From Raphanus sativus (Eukaryota; Streptophyta; Magnoliopsida; Brassicales; Brassicaceae), in assembly GCF_000801105.2 (NCBI RefSeq), contig NC_079519.1, positions 742,668-806,667 on the forward strand: 64,000 nt of DNA, given 5' to 3'. Positions within the stretch are counted from its first letter, which is position 1. Every line of letters starts with the position of its first letter. The translations under genes were made by a program, and so were the position numbers. This document shows positions 1 to 12,248 of the stretch, in pieces. The notes beneath the pieces are model-generated. The model was not told the DNA's origin. It was given only the letters and a program-made list of their open reading frames with translations, and searched no databases.

Positions 1-1175
1 GAGTTTCGGTAAATGCTCTATATACTGAAGTTTATACTCTTCACTTTGTTTAAAATTTTAAAACACATTCTACATTTGAATTAATTTATTCTAAACTATC
101 TTTCATGGTATGTATGCATTATTCTAATTTTTTAATATTTAGTTTACTAAAATTTCATATACTGCCTAGATTAGTGGAATTATCATTATAAAAAATCTTC
201 ATTATCTAGAGAAACGAAGACAACATAGGTTCTAAACTATTTGACTATCATCTTATATCAGTGCTCGATGAAAATATACACTAAAACCAGATTTTCATAT
301 TTTTGAAATTTTTCCTAAATCCGTGGGTTAACCCCTTCTAAAATAATGAGTTTTCGGTAAATGCTCTATATACTGAAGTTTATACTCTTCAATTTATTTT
401 AAAATTTTCAAACCACATTCTTTATTTGAATTAATGTATTCTAAACTATCATTAATGGTATATAGGAATCACTAATATTTAGTTTACTAAAATTTCATAT
501 ACTGCCAAGATTAGTGGAATTAGCATTTTTAAATCTTCATTATCTAGAGAAACGGAGACAACAGAGGTTCTAAACTCCTTGACCATCATCTTATGTTATT
601 GCTCGATGAAACTATACATTAAAACCATATTTTCATATTTTTTTTTTTCCAAAATCCGTGGGTTAACCCCTTCTAAAATAACGAGTTTTCGGTAAATGCT
701 CTCTATACTGAAGTTTATACTCTTCATTTTTGTTTAAAAAATTTAAACCACATTCAACATTTGAATTAATGTATTCTAAACTATTTTTCTTGGTATATAC
801 GAATCATTCTATTTTTTAATATTTAGTTTAGTAAATTTTCATATATTGTCTAGATCAATGGAATTAACATTATAAAATCTTCATTATCTACAGAAACGGA
901 GACTATAAAGGTTATAAACTCTTTGACCATCATCTTATGTTAGTGCTCGATGAAACTATACACTAAAACAAGATTTTCATATTTTTGAATTTTTTCAAAA
1001 TCCTTGGATTAACCCTTTTAAAAATATTGAGTTTTTGATAAATGCTTTATGTTCTGAAGTTTATATTCTTCATTTTAGTTTAAAATTCAGTCGGTCAAAC
1101 GCTCAACTTTAGATGATACTGAAAACTTTTCACATGCTCTATATACTGAAGTTTATACTCTTCGCTCAATATATA
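1..1175. repeat. Tandem array of about 340-bp AT-rich repeat units
   Basis: Three full units and one partial unit follow head to tail. Units start at 1, 348, 683 and 1029, each with GAGTTTTCGGTAAATGCTC or a close variant, giving lengths of about 347, 335 and 346 bp. Each unit ends with a CCGTGGGTTAACCCCTTCTA-like stretch. The last unit is degenerate and is cut by the TRIM element at 1176. The array may continue left of the window. Unit length and AT content suit a crucifer satellite or subtelomeric-type repeat, but the family was not identified. Confidence 0.85.
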
Positions 1176-1978
1176 TGTAACGCCCCGACCGCCCACGGCT
1201 AATGGGCCACTCACGCCCGCTCTCTCGGCCCGTGGGCCCCATCCCATCCGACGGTCGGTCGTTAATTTTTCCCAAAGGCTCGAAATCATTGTTTACTGAC
1301 CCTGCAATCACCACCCGACCTTTCCCGTACTTTGACCTCACTTACACGGTATCGCGAATCACTTCCCGATAGGTCACCCATCCTGTCACTACTCCAGCCC
1401 AAGCACGCTTAACTCTGGAGTTCTAACGGATGTGTGACGGAAAGGTAAGTCAACTTTGGTGACATAGGTAGCCAAATCAATTCTCTTAAGCCTTTTCACA
1501 TATCACAACTCGAGATGTTACAATTCACCCCCTCTCAAAGAACGCAACGTCCTCGTTGCGCCCCACGACAGGTCTCAAGGCGCCTCTCAGGTCAGAACTG
1601 AGACGGCTAACCAGCTCTGATACCACTTGTAACACCCTGACCCGCCCACGGCTAATGGGCCACCCACGCCCGCTCTCTCGGCCCGTGGGCCCCATCCCAT
1701 CCGACGGTCGGTCGTTAATTTTTCCCAAAGGCTCGAAATCATTGTTTACTGACCCTGCAATCACCACCCGACCTTTCCCCGTACTTTGACCTCACTTACA
1801 CGGTATCGCGAATCACTTCCCGATAGGTCACCCATCCTTTCACTACTCCAGCCCAAGCACGCTTAACTCTGGAGTTCTAAACGGATGTGTGACGGAAAAG
1901 GTAAGTCAACTTTGGTGACATAGGTAGCCAAATCAATTCTCTTAAGCCTTTTCACATATCACAACTCGGGATGTTACA
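1176..1978 (-). mobile_element. Complete TRIM (miniature LTR retrotransposon)
   Basis: Two near-identical GC-rich LTRs (1176-1522, 347 bp; 1628-1978, 351 bp) begin TGTAAC and end GTTACA. They flank a 105-bp interior with no coding capacity. The 5-bp sequence ATATA lies directly outside both ends (1171-1175 and 1979-1983), a perfect target-site duplication. Read on the minus strand, the interior starts with TGGTATCAGAGC two bases after the LTR (1611-1627), the primer-binding site for initiator Met tRNA, and ends in a purine tract (GAGAGGGGGTGAAT, complement of 1523-1536) next to the second LTR. These are the hallmarks of a non-autonomous terminal-repeat retrotransposon in miniature, which needs proteins from elsewhere. 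The small number of LTR differences suggests a fairly recent insertion. Confidence 0.93.
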
Positions 1979-2484
1979 ATATACGGGGTAGTGGGGATGA
2001 ATGGAATAAAATCCAGTGAGCCAAACGCCCAACTTTAGATTATACCAATATAGAAGTTATCCTAATACATGTAAGCCCATGGGATAATATAATTCCAAAA
2101 TAGTTTTTGTAAAACCTACAATAAGACGCAAATTCCGAGAAAGTCACTAACTTCAAGAAAGATGCCTTCCTTCGTGGCATATGCTCCTCTGCAACTTCCA
2201 AATTTTGTTTTACCAAAGTTAATCAAAGGACGAAATTTTTGAACGCGTCTCAATGGGTCAATTGATTATACTATTACCTTGACTATTGTGAAAACTAGAG
2301 AGTAATCATGTCATAAACTTTTGTTTAATCAAATTGAATTAAAGCGAGAACTATGCCGGGATAAGACTTTGTGGATTAGACGTGTGATCCTACTCAATAA
2401 AATAATAAATCATTTTAAAAATCTTAATAACGTAATTTACTTCCCAATCATAACGTAAAATGCACCAAGTAAAGTTTAGTACAA

Positions 2485-2908
2485 TCGTTGATGGTTTTTC
2501 ATGTGATGGTGATGGAGTTCTTGCTGTAAGCTATGATTACTTCAAAAAATAGTATTAAATTCTATGGAACGGTAATCTCTTTGACTCTATTATTATCAAT
2601 AGAGCAATATCAAGTTGTCTCAGTGGCTCCTACTGGAGTATTAAAAAGAGAATGACAATCGTTCTCAATTCCGTCTGAAGCGTGGTGTTTTTAGATTAAT
2701 ACGAAGATTATCTCCCTTGAGATTCAACTATTCCAAAAGCAAATATGGAGTTTTAATATGAAAATCTTTAGTTATCCATACGCAAGATGTGTGTTAGTTT
2801 ATTTTGGATCCCTACTGGTGTATCCATTTTCCACTTTTGTTTTGATAGTTCTCATTGTTTGAACTCTTTGCCTAGAAGGCTAATAATACAATCCAGCGTT
2901 AAAAAAAA
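2485..2908 (+). mobile_element. 5'-truncated non-LTR retroposon with poly(A)
   Basis: A segment of about 424 bp ends in an A-run at 2901-2911 and is bounded by the direct repeat AAAGTTTAGTACAA at 2471-2484 and 2909-2922. A long target-site duplication plus a 3' poly(A) is the signature of LINE-mediated retroposition. No reading frame was recognised, so it could be a LINE 3' untranslated fragment or a retroposed transcript. Confidence 0.7.
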
Positions 2909-2922
2909 AAAGTTTAGTACAA

Positions 2923-5036
2923 AAAAAATCACGGGATATTCTACGAATCGAGTACATTAACTGTAAAAATTTACGAGAATCCTCTATATATTAATTGAGG
3001 AGCATTTTTTAAGTTGTAACATTGAATTTAGTGCTGAGATTTCATCACCACAGCTATTTTCAGACATTCTATTAAATAAGACATAATTTACTAGAATAAT
3101 AACAGAAATGCCACTGCAGACCATTCGTTAATATAACAGTAAGTTATAAGATATCTCGTGCAAAGGGCTGCGTTGGTTCCTTCACGTGATTTTCTGGGCC
3201 TTTTCCTATGGCCCACGTTTTCTAATTGTTTCAAGTGTGCTCACAAACTCTCAAGTTAGTATTTGACCTTTTTACAGTTGAGTGCTACAAATTTCATATC
3301 GTTCTAAAGTAGCAAAACCATATATTATTAATTGGTCCACTAAACAACCATAAAAAAAAAATTCACGGTACCAAAATTTCTATAGAATTTTAGCATGATG
3401 TTTACGTCCTTTTTAACTAGACCATTCATTTATAAAGTTCATATGGACAATTCTTTTATTAAGTTCATATGAACATAATAGTTGTTTTATTTTTTATGCT
3501 GAAATAAGAAAATATCCCTATATATTAATTTTGGAACATTACAACATATTTTCTTAGTCATGTGTCATTATAAGAATGATTTTCAGAAGTTTTAGAGAAA
3601 TAGATTGGCCCATTTAAACATATATTAAACATATATTATATGTTTTATTAAATTAACTATCAAATTAATTAGTAGTGTATAAACTATATTCTCTATTCAT
3701 TCTTTAGTAAAAGCTACAAAATTACCTAATATGATTAACATATACATCATAATTAATGATTATGAATAATAAATATTTGATAACAACTTTTATTATGCAT
3801 ACTTTTTGTTTAATTTTATATTATTAAAATAGATTAGACAATCACATTAAACATATAATAATAAAAAATTCTTATATGTTATATTTTGAATTCGTTAAAA
3901 CGATTATAAATAGTAAAGGTTTCACACTGAAAATTTTGTGATCAATGGTAATGTTTTTTAGTTAAATCCGTCGTTTATCTTTAATGGGTCTTGAACAATT
4001 TTTTAATGATTAATTAAATGAGTCACGTACATAGTAGAATGTCTTTTGGTTAAAAATTTGTTACATATCCAAAATCAATATTAACCATCATCACTTTCAT
4101 TTAAAATTTTGCTACAATAAGAATTATAGAGTTGGGTGAAAATTTCGAATCCAAAGAACCGAACCAAATCCAATCCGAAAAAGTAGTACAAAACTTTAAA
4201 CAAATTGGTTAGATATCCGAACGGGTTTAAAATTTTGATGTCTAGAGAAACGGAACCGAACCTGATCCAAATCAAAATATTTCGGGTATCTGAGTATATT
4301 CGAACCAGATTTATACACTTAAGTATATTAATTATTTTTAACTTTAATATCTAAAAGAGTATACAAAATACATAAAATATTTTTAAATTATCCAAAATGC
4401 TTAGAAATACATAAAATAGTTATAAATACATATTTAAAATAGCTTAATACTTAAAATACCAAAAATACTTAAAATATCTATTGATTTTCTATCCAAATAT
4501 TTAAGTTAAAACAACTTTTATGTTAAGTTTAAATATATTGACACACATTATTAAAAATTATATGATATATTATTTTTTATTTTTAGATTTCTGAGAAATT
4601 TAAAGTATGTGAACTGTATCTTTTTTTAATAAATGGATTATCTGAACCTGCAAAAATTTAAACTATATCCGTAAAGATCCAAACCAAACATAACCTAACT
4701 GAAAAATGGTACCTAAATGTCCATCCTTAATCAAATGTAAAAAAATTACTGATGATAAAATATGTATTGCTTATAATATATAAATAAAACATATTTTATA
4801 AACTTTCACCCAGAGCGCGGGTCATCATCTAGTTATATGGTAAAAGCCTCTATTTGATCTATTCGGTGGAATGTAAAATCACGGTTTAGAATTGGTTAAT
4901 GTCGGTTTAATTAAGGATGCATGAAAAATAATCTGAGAAGAGGGAAAGAAGTCCATAAATAATCTGAGAATTGGTTAATGTCGGTTTCATGGTATATACG
5001 TTAGAATACATGTGTTGCCGTTTTATGTCCATTTTC
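2923..5036. other. AT-rich intergenic DNA with decayed transposon relics
   Basis: No gene was recognised. The block 4085-4832 contains CCGAA/TCCGAA-type motifs and ends in GCGCGGGTCATCATCTAGT, where a GCGCGGG element followed by CTAG (4829-4832) before T resembles a plus-strand Helitron 3' terminus with a degenerate hairpin. The stretch 3600-3690 is related to 8985-9090 (shared ACTATCAAAxTxATTAGTAGTGTA), so both are copies of one repeat family. Confidence 0.5.
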
Positions 5037-5054
5037 CAAATAGGGTTTCTTCTT

Positions 5055-5291
5055 TTTTTTTTTTTGTTTAACCTGGGGGTATCCCAGGCCCAGAAGGCCC
5101 AGACTAATCCCCAAGGGGAAGGAATGCCCACGGATAGACGCCCCTCCCAGTTTTTCAAATGGGCCGAAAGCATGGCCCATATCCGTGTGGGTGACAAGAG
5201 CGTTGCAAGGTAGTTCCCTCCGGCGTGGATCGAACCCCCTACCTGGGTGCAGGCGGGGACCCGTCCTAACCATTGGGCTACAACGTCTTGT
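5055..5291 (-). mobile_element. tRNA-derived SINE
   Basis: The element is flanked by an 18-bp target-site duplication, CAAATAGGGTTTCTTCTT (5037-5054 and 5292-5309). On the minus strand it begins with a tRNA-like head carrying an A-box-like TAGCCCAATGGTTAGGA and a B box GGTTCGATCC. It ends in an A-run, seen as a T-run on the plus strand just after 5054. This is a pol III SINE mobilised by LINE enzymes. The identical duplications indicate a young insertion. Open frames crossing it are not genes. Confidence 0.9.
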
Positions 5292-5309
5292 CAAATAGGG
5301 TTTCTTCTT

Positions 5310-5960
5310 GCGCTGATGCTTTCTTTAATTCAATTGGTTTCATCAGCTAGCTCATGTTTTTCTTTTAATGGCTGTTGTTGCTACAATTGCTTAGTTTCTG
5401 GATTCGCCAAAGAAGGATGAACTTGTCTTTTTATATGTTTTGATAATTAGTAAGTTTTTCTTGATATGCAATTAATATTTGCTCTTTTCTAGCATTCCTA
5501 ATGTTTTAATAAATTTATAAATTCAGTTCAGGCACTTGGGATGAGACTTTTGAGATGGACTGAGAGACATGAATTCCCTGCAGGCACTTGATTGATATCT
5601 ATTCTCACAGACCAAGTGTGAAAGTAAATGTTAACTTTTTAAGAATGAGATAGATTGGCATGATCAACTGGATTCGGTGGACAAGGGAACCGAGGCCCTG
5701 AATTAAAATTCCATTTTTTGGAACATACGTCAACCTTAGTTTTTTTTAAAGTTAAAAAAACTTGATTGGACAAAGAAAGTTTGTCAGTGTTATTACAGAG
5801 TTTTATCATAATAAACAGAACACACACACGCATAAAAACATATTCAAAGTCGAGACAAAACATAACATTCAACATCCAGAAAAGAGAAAAGAAGGAGGTG
5901 GCATTGCAAGACAAGTTAATAAATAACACGAGACAGCATTTGAGAGAGAGAGAGAGATTT
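5310..5960. other. Intergenic region and 3' flank of the RRM gene
   Basis: No coding feature was recognised. A short GA run at about 5943-5956 and a short CA run at about 5821-5830 are the only simple repeats. The part next to 5961 probably holds the 3' untranslated region of the minus-strand RRM gene. Confidence 0.5.
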
Positions 5961-7153
5961 CTAGTCCGTAGTCATGATCGTCTCCTGATTTCCCTCACAT
6001 GGGATTGCTTTATCTTTCTCAGCCTTAGCTGCGTTATATCTCTCAACCATAGCCGAGATAGCTGAAAAAAACAAACAAAGATACGAATGAAGGAATGGTT
6101 TTACACTTTGTTTTCTCATAAAAAAAAAAAAAAGAAGAAGCTAACGTACTTGCACGAGATACGCCATCGCGGCGCGGCTTTTTTATTGGGCGGATATCAT
6201 TAACTACAATAGTAAAGCCTCCCACAGAATCTCCGCTAAGTTGCAGAGCCTTGTCAATAGCATCTTGTCCACGGAGATTAACCAAAACACGCCCTTTCCT
6301 CAAAACAGCACAACTGGATCCAAAAAGCCTACGTACCATCACCCTGGTATCATCCTTAGTAAGGGAAGGATCAAATCCTGTAACAAACAACCTAAAATAG
6401 CAAGACATCATATTATTATGTTATCAATAGGAGGGATACAATTCTTCTTCATTAATAAAAAAAATAAGAAAAGGGAAATAAGAAAATCAATTTACGTGCG
6501 CTCTAGGTATTTGTCTTGTGCTTTGGTAGGAGCAAAGAAATGCTCAAGGTGATTGCTGTCAAAGGGGTAAACCGCAACTCGTAAAATACGTCCTCCCATG
6601 TCACTTCCATCAAACTTCAACGCCTTTTCTTCATCTTCTTCGTTTAGATAGATTAACGCGTATCTATTAAACAACAAAAAAAAACAAATTTTAGTATACA
6701 ATAAGCAGAGCAGAGCGATCAAGCAAGCCGGAGGAGGAAAAAGTCACAAACCTGCAGAGAATAGTAAGACGATCGTCGTCAACTTGGGGAGCAGAAGCAT
6801 GTATTAGCTTTATTTCACGTGATGCGAAGTGTTTTCTCAGGGCCTCTTCAACATCCTCCCTAGGAGAGGAGGTGTCGTATCCCTCAACCGACATCCTGCT
6901 AATTCTATATATATTGCAAAAGGATATTAATTAATTAATTATCCATCTAATTAGATATACAAATCTCAAAAAAAAAAAGAGCTAGGCGAACCTGCTGCTT
7001 TTTCGAATCGCTGCATCACTACCGTTCAATTCCAGACCTTCTACACCCTAAAGTAAATAAGATCTAATCAGCTACCAAGAAACAACTAATTCGAGAAACA
7101 GAAAGCGATGATAAGGATCGAGGAATAATTACTTTGATCACGGATTCGTCCAT
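5961..7153 (-). CDS. RRM-domain RNA-binding protein (nucleolin-like RRMs)
   Basis: Six coding exons on the minus strand, each with GT..AG borders: 7133-7153, 6992-7047, 6752-6895, 6496-6663, 6150-6391 and 5961-6061, giving about 243 aa. The product has two RNA-recognition motifs. The first (about residues 26-105) has SVEGYD as RNP2-like and YALIYLNEED as RNP1-like. The second starts TLFVTGFDPSLT and includes KGRVLVNLRG and ALQLSGDSVGG, the latter resembling RRM2 of plant nucleolins. There is no acidic N-terminal stretch and no GAR tail, so it is not a full nucleolin. A lysine/arginine-rich KKPRRD follows RRM2. Start ATG at 7153 lies in GCCATGG context. Likely a nuclear RNA-binding protein; its RNA target cannot be told. 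Exon phases all agree. Confidence 0.8.
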
Positions 7154-7342
7154 GGCCACTGCTGCGCTAGGTTTTGTTTTTCGAGAGGCGGGATTTTTGG
7201 TCTTTATAGAGAGGACTTTCTTTAATTGTTATTCTCGTTTTGGGCCGTAACCGTCGTACTCGTTGGGTCTTAAATTTGGTAGATTAGGCCCATTCACTAA
7301 TAATCCTCTTCTGAAGCATAAACATTTCGTTTTATATTAAAA

Positions 7343-7371
7343 CTAGTGTTATCTCCCGTGCTAAGCACGGG
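7343..7371 (-). mobile_element. Helitron 3' terminus (hairpin plus CTAG)
   Basis: On the minus strand, a hairpin with 7-bp stem CCCGTGC / GCACGGG and 3-base loop (7355-7371) is followed about 8 bases later by CTAG (7343-7346) and then T. A GC-rich hairpin just before a CTRR end, inserted before T, is the Helitron 3' end signature. The matching 5' end was not found. Confidence 0.7.
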
Positions 7372-9037
7372 CCAGACATTATTATTATCTTATCCTTATA
7401 ATTATCTATTACTATAAAACATGGTTTGTTCTCTCCAGGCGACACGTAAGCGTCCACGTCAGAAATTCAGCGTCCGTCGTCTCGACACGTGTCCACTTAT
7501 TTGAAACTTTGCGTTTCATTAAATCAGGTTTGGGCTTTTGATTTTGCACGGTGTCTATGTTTGCCTTTGGAAAGCCCATCTGATAAACAATAAGTCATTA
7601 TGTTCGAAACGCTACGTTTTCAATCGCAAGGGTTCTTTTCTTTTTTCACAATTTTTTTGTCACAAACAATCGTAAGGGTTCGATGGACCCGTTTCTTTCT
7701 CAGCCGTCGTCATATAGGATCAGACCCTAGGGTTTCGATTCAGTTGCTTTATCTTCTTCCTACCGATCTAGAAATTTAACAGTTACAGATTCATCTTCTT
7801 AAAGTCTTCCTTAAATCAATTCTCCACGATCTACATTCAATGCGAAATTCGATCTTGCAAAGCGGTGAAAGTTCGAGTATAAAAGGTGGGAATCCCTACT
7901 CTCGAAATCATCTTACCTTTTTATTGTTTTAGGTGTCAGTAGTTTAATCTATGTTCTGAAGTAGTTGTGATTCTTCTTAGGACATGTTTGTTCTTTTATA
8001 ATGCATTTTGCTCTTTTCGTTGTTTCAGATATTAGACTCTTTAATATAAGAAGGTATATAAAGTTTGCGAACAGGTGGCTTTAGTGGACATGACTATCCT
8101 ACCAAGGATGGTGGTGCGGTAAACACCAGTCTCATCTCAGACTCCGGCTTTCCGTTTTTTTAATAAGAGTAGTGCATGGAACGTCTGCTCCACTACCAAA
8201 GAATGTCTGTGTTAAAAATGGTTGCTGCTTTTAAAAAAGCTCCTGGCAAGGTAAACACAGCGCTGAGTAAAATTAGAATATCTCTTGAATGTTTCTGTGG
8301 TATAAAGTTTGTTGAAACAAATAACATATTTTGCAGAAAATACCTATCAAGCTTTGTCCGAGAAGGCCAGTAGATGCAACTGCAGAGAGCTGATAAATAA
8401 TTATGTATCAATTTTGATTTCCTTTTACACCACATCTCTTTATAATAACATTCTTTTTGATGCTTCTAACGATTCTTTGGTTGGTTGGATGCAACTTTAT
8501 TTTTAGCATTTTCTACTCATATTTCATGAAGGTAAAATTATAATTATAGCAGTGTAGGTAGTAAAATTCATTTTATACAAAACAAAACTATGTGTTGGCC
8601 AAAAAACGGCGTAAAGAGTAAAAATGTATAAAGAATATATGTATCAAATCCATTATATTTTGTTGTGTCTTTACCAAGTATTAAACTTACAATAAAATAA
8701 TTAAAACAAGAAAAAGTAGATAAATTAATATCTATGAAAGCCATATGATAAAAATAATAATTAGAATATCCATGTGGCCAGTCGAACATGCAATATGCCA
8801 CCAAAAAACATGTTACCATAGAAACCTTCGAACAAATTTTAAATCTTTTTTTCACTATTTTTAATACGAAAACTATACACTTCGAGGGCTTTTTATAACA
8901 CACTTACGCAATCTAAACTTATTGTTTCATCTACTATGTATTTAATGTAATTATGTAAATCACTTAATTTTGGAATCTTTATAAAATATATTGGATTATT
9001 TAAAAATATATTATGCATTTTATAAACTAACTATCAA

Positions 9038-9077
9038 ACTGATTAGTAGTTCTTTTAAAAAAAAACTGATTAGTAGT
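9038..9077 (+). repeat. Micro poly(A) insertion with 13-bp flanking repeat
   Basis: ACTGATTAGTAGT occurs at 9038-9050 and again at 9065-9077, separated by only TCTTTTAAAAAAAA (9051-9064). The related sequence at about 3652-3676 carries the same region without duplication or insert, so it acts as an empty-site relative. This looks like an extremely truncated retroposition event. Confidence 0.65.
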
Positions 9078-9590
9078 GTAATAAAAAGTTTTTATATTAT
9101 TATTTTAGAAACCAGTTTCTTATGTGTCATATTCACATTAATTCTCACGTTTGTTGATTACACTGATATCTTTAATAAATTAAAAATATTATATTTAAAT
9201 ACTACTTCCTCTTTTTTTTATTTGATGTTTTAGTACTTACACAATTTAAGAAAAAAATACTTTCACTAAAATCATTTGATTACAGCAAAAAAAAATAAAA
9301 AAAAATTAATCATTACTATTCTAACTACATAAGACAAAAACTACACATTACTTTTTAATAGTCTAAGTATTACTTTAATAGTTTTGTCTCAAAAGTCTCA
9401 AAACATCATATAAACTGAAACAAAAAACATATTCTAAAACATCACATAAAAGAAACATAAGGAGTATTATTTAATTTTTTATTTTAGTTTCCTTTTAAAA
9501 AGTTTCTAAATAACATATATAATAAAAAGGAACATTATAAAGTTTTAAAAAAAAATTTAAAAACGAAAATATGTGTATATATAATATGAA

Positions 9591-9622
9591 CTAGATTTTG
9601 ACCCGCGCTTCGAAAGCGCGGG
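9591..9622 (-). mobile_element. Helitron 3' terminus (strong hairpin)
   Basis: A 9-bp stem CCCGCGCTT (9602-9610) pairs with AAGCGCGGG (9614-9622) around a 3-base loop. On the minus strand this is followed by TCAAAAT and CTAG (9591-9594). This is a textbook minus-strand Helitron 3' end lying inside the larger Helitron-derived block. Confidence 0.75.
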
Positions 9623-9950
9623 TATTATTTTTTACTTTTATGAAATATATTATTTGTTTGTAATTATTGAACATATTTATTTTAGTAAAATTTTCTTTAT
9701 AATAAATTTGACACACATAGTGTCTCTGGTAAACTATGTGTTTCTCTGACTTTGTTTTATTCCCTCTCCAATCAACATATCGAAGCGCGGATATTATTTT
9801 CTACTTTTATGAAATATATTATTTGTTTGTAATTATTGAATGTATTTATCTTAGTAAAAATTTCTTTATAATAAATTTGACATATCGAGTGTCTCTGGTA
9901 AACTATGTATTTATCTGGCTTTATTTTATTCTTTCTTCAATCAACATATT
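9611..9950. repeat. Direct tandem duplication of about 170 bp
   Basis: The segment 9611-9780 (CGAAAGCGCGGGTATT to CAATCAACATAT) is followed at once by a diverged copy at 9781-9950 (CGAAGCGCGGATATT to CAATCAACATAT). Each unit starts with the hairpin arm of the Helitron 3' end, so the duplication happened within a Helitron tail. Confidence 0.8.
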
Positions 9951-12248
9951 TATTTGGCTTGTTGTTAAAATAAATGATTTTAGAACGCAACTGTTTACTT
10001 TGATATTTTGTTTAAACAATGTGACATATTTCTGTATTAATTGTGTTTAATTAAATATTTACATTGTAATTTAAATTTGTATACAAATCAACATATTTGT
10101 GTAGTTTGTTATTAAAAAAATGATTTGAATCCAAATGTAAGTACTCTTATAGTGATTTTTTCAGTTCATATAATTTTTTAAAATATATTTATTTCAACTG
10201 AACCAATTAATATTTTGTTAAATTGGCCCGTGAAATATATTTTTATACATCGATATTCAAAAGATCTGGTAACTAACGATACTCAAAAGATCTGGACCAA
10301 ATCAGGTTATATGGTTATTTTTGTTACAAATATCCGAACCCGTTTTAGATACATTGGTTATTTAGATATTTTTAGGTTCCTATACATCAGAACCGAATTC
10401 ATCCAGATCTAGAATGATCCAACTCAAAATCCACACATAAGTTTATAATATTCAAGCGGGACTTGGTTACCAAAAAAAAAAGATACCTGAAAAGAACAAC
10501 ATGTACCTAAATAGACAGATAATGTTCATGTCTAAATGATTATATAAATTAATAAAAAACTGTTTTATGTGTTTTGCTAAATTAAGTGAAATAGAAAGAG
10601 TTTTTTTATCAAGTAAAATAATTATATGGAGTGGAAAATTAAGTGACAATAAATGTAGGACATTTTAAGTATTTTGATTTAAGTTATTATTTTATTCACA
10701 AAACATATTTTTGAACTATGTTTTTGGGTACGTAATTTTCCACCGATTGTAACTAAAATAAAAATATTTTAGTAAAATAAAATAAACCAAATGTTTAATC
10801 ATATGTAAAACCTAATTATTTAGCATTTTTGATTTTATAATTGGCACAAAGTTAATATTGATTAACTAATAAATAAAAATATGCACTATTATTATTATGG
10901 TAATATAATTAATGATGTAATTTATTATTAAGGTAATATAATTAATTAAAATGTTAAACTAAGTGAAATATGGAAACACAATTAATAGATACTACTATTC
11001 AAGTTTCCAAACACTCCATTTTTATAGCTATAACCAAACACACCAAATTTTTTTATTAATCTTATCCAAGTATCCAAACGCACCGAATTTGTACTTCACC
11101 TTTAATAAGATAGATTCATTAAAAAAGAAAGTTCACAAAATAGAATATTCCAAATTTACAAGTTCACAATTTTTTTAAATTGCTTATTCTAAAGAGATAT
11201 TAACAACAATTAACAATAAACATTTTTGATCAAATAATTACAAAATATTTAAAATAACTTAACACTATATATTTTAACTAGAAAAATATATTATATTTTA
11301 TCATTATTAAATTTTTTGCTCTCTTAATATTAAATATTCTTTTAAATTTTATGTTTTTATGTTTGAGGAACTTAATACAACTATAATCAATATAGCAAAA
11401 AATTCTTAATTATCATTTTTAAGTTTATTTAAAATAAATTTCAGTTTAATATTTAATAAATCTAAGACATAAAATTATTTAGAATTTATAAAATATTTTA
11501 ATTATTGTAAATATTTATATTTGTTTATGAGGTTTGACAAATTTATTAGTTACTTATGTATGTGATTTTCTATTGATCATCGCTTTATTTTTAATTTTTT
11601 TATTAAAAAACCCACATAATTATAATAAAATAATTATACTTTAGTTTGAATTTGAAAGAATAAATGTAACTTAATATACTCACAACATGAGTGATTCGAC
11701 TAATCCAACTAATATCTAAAATAATAGATTTAACTACAATAAAAATATATAATTTTATAATTATTTTAGATGGAACTTAATTTTATAATCATACATATTT
11801 CTTGCAAATGAAAAAACAGAACAAAAACCACAAAATCATACAAAAAGTAATAATCTAGATCACAAAAATAAAATATATCTCGCCCGTAGGGCGGGCTGAC
11901 CCTAGTAACATATATATTACAAACTGATGTTATATAGTTAAATTTCCTTTTTGATGTTTATAACTTCTAGCTAACAGCTCAATATGGATTCAAAATGCAT
12001 GTAAAATGCTGATCGCTATAGCACAAGTCCAATTAACTTTACTTTCATAGATAATCAACGTGTATTTAGCTCTTCTCTTATATATATATATATATATTTT
12101 TTATTTTTTTTGTTTGTTTCCTCATTTTGCATATTTGTTTTTTATTTTCAATGCTATATATATTCAAAAGTTTTTGTTTCTGAGAAAATGTAGAAAAACG
12201 TATGTATGAAAGACTAACCTGAAGTTAGATCTTGATCTAGAAGTAGTC

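Larger units (their letters stand above)
7405..11905 (+). mobile_element. Helitron-derived block (putative ends 7405 and 11905)
   Basis: At 7405 the sequence TCTATTACTATAAAACATGG follows an A and continues with GACACGTAAGCGTCCACGTCAG-like sequence, the typical 5' end of crucifer non-autonomous Helitrons. A plus-strand 3' end occurs at 11881-11905: a CGCCC-GTA-GGGCG hairpin, then CTAG before T. Between them lie about 4.5 kb of AT-rich DNA without a recognisable gene, plus a second Helitron 3' end on the minus strand at 9591-9622, so the block is probably nested or composite. Pairing of the two outer ends is inferred. Both termini are seen; no Rep/helicase coding sequence is visible, so any element is non-autonomous. 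Confidence 0.45.

Noticed and set aside
1..1028. CRISPR-like regular repeats
   Set aside because: The period is about 340 bp with no short repeats and unique spacers; it is an ordinary eukaryotic tandem repeat.
1095..1789. Open frames of 62-80 codons repeated twice
   Set aside because: They lie in the two LTRs of the TRIM; repetition and lack of homology show they are not genes.
5001..5294. Open frames of 96-97 codons with tRNA-like GGFDPRRREL text
   Set aside because: They are translations of the SINE at 5055-5291.
7680..8180. A captured gene leader inside the Helitron-derived block (CCTAGGGTTTCGATT)
   Set aside because: It looks like a plant 5' leader, but no exon or reading frame could be identified.
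8176..9233. Several open frames of 65-111 codons on both strands
   Set aside because: Extremely AT-rich, hydrophobic low-complexity translations within Helitron-derived DNA; no codon structure or homology.
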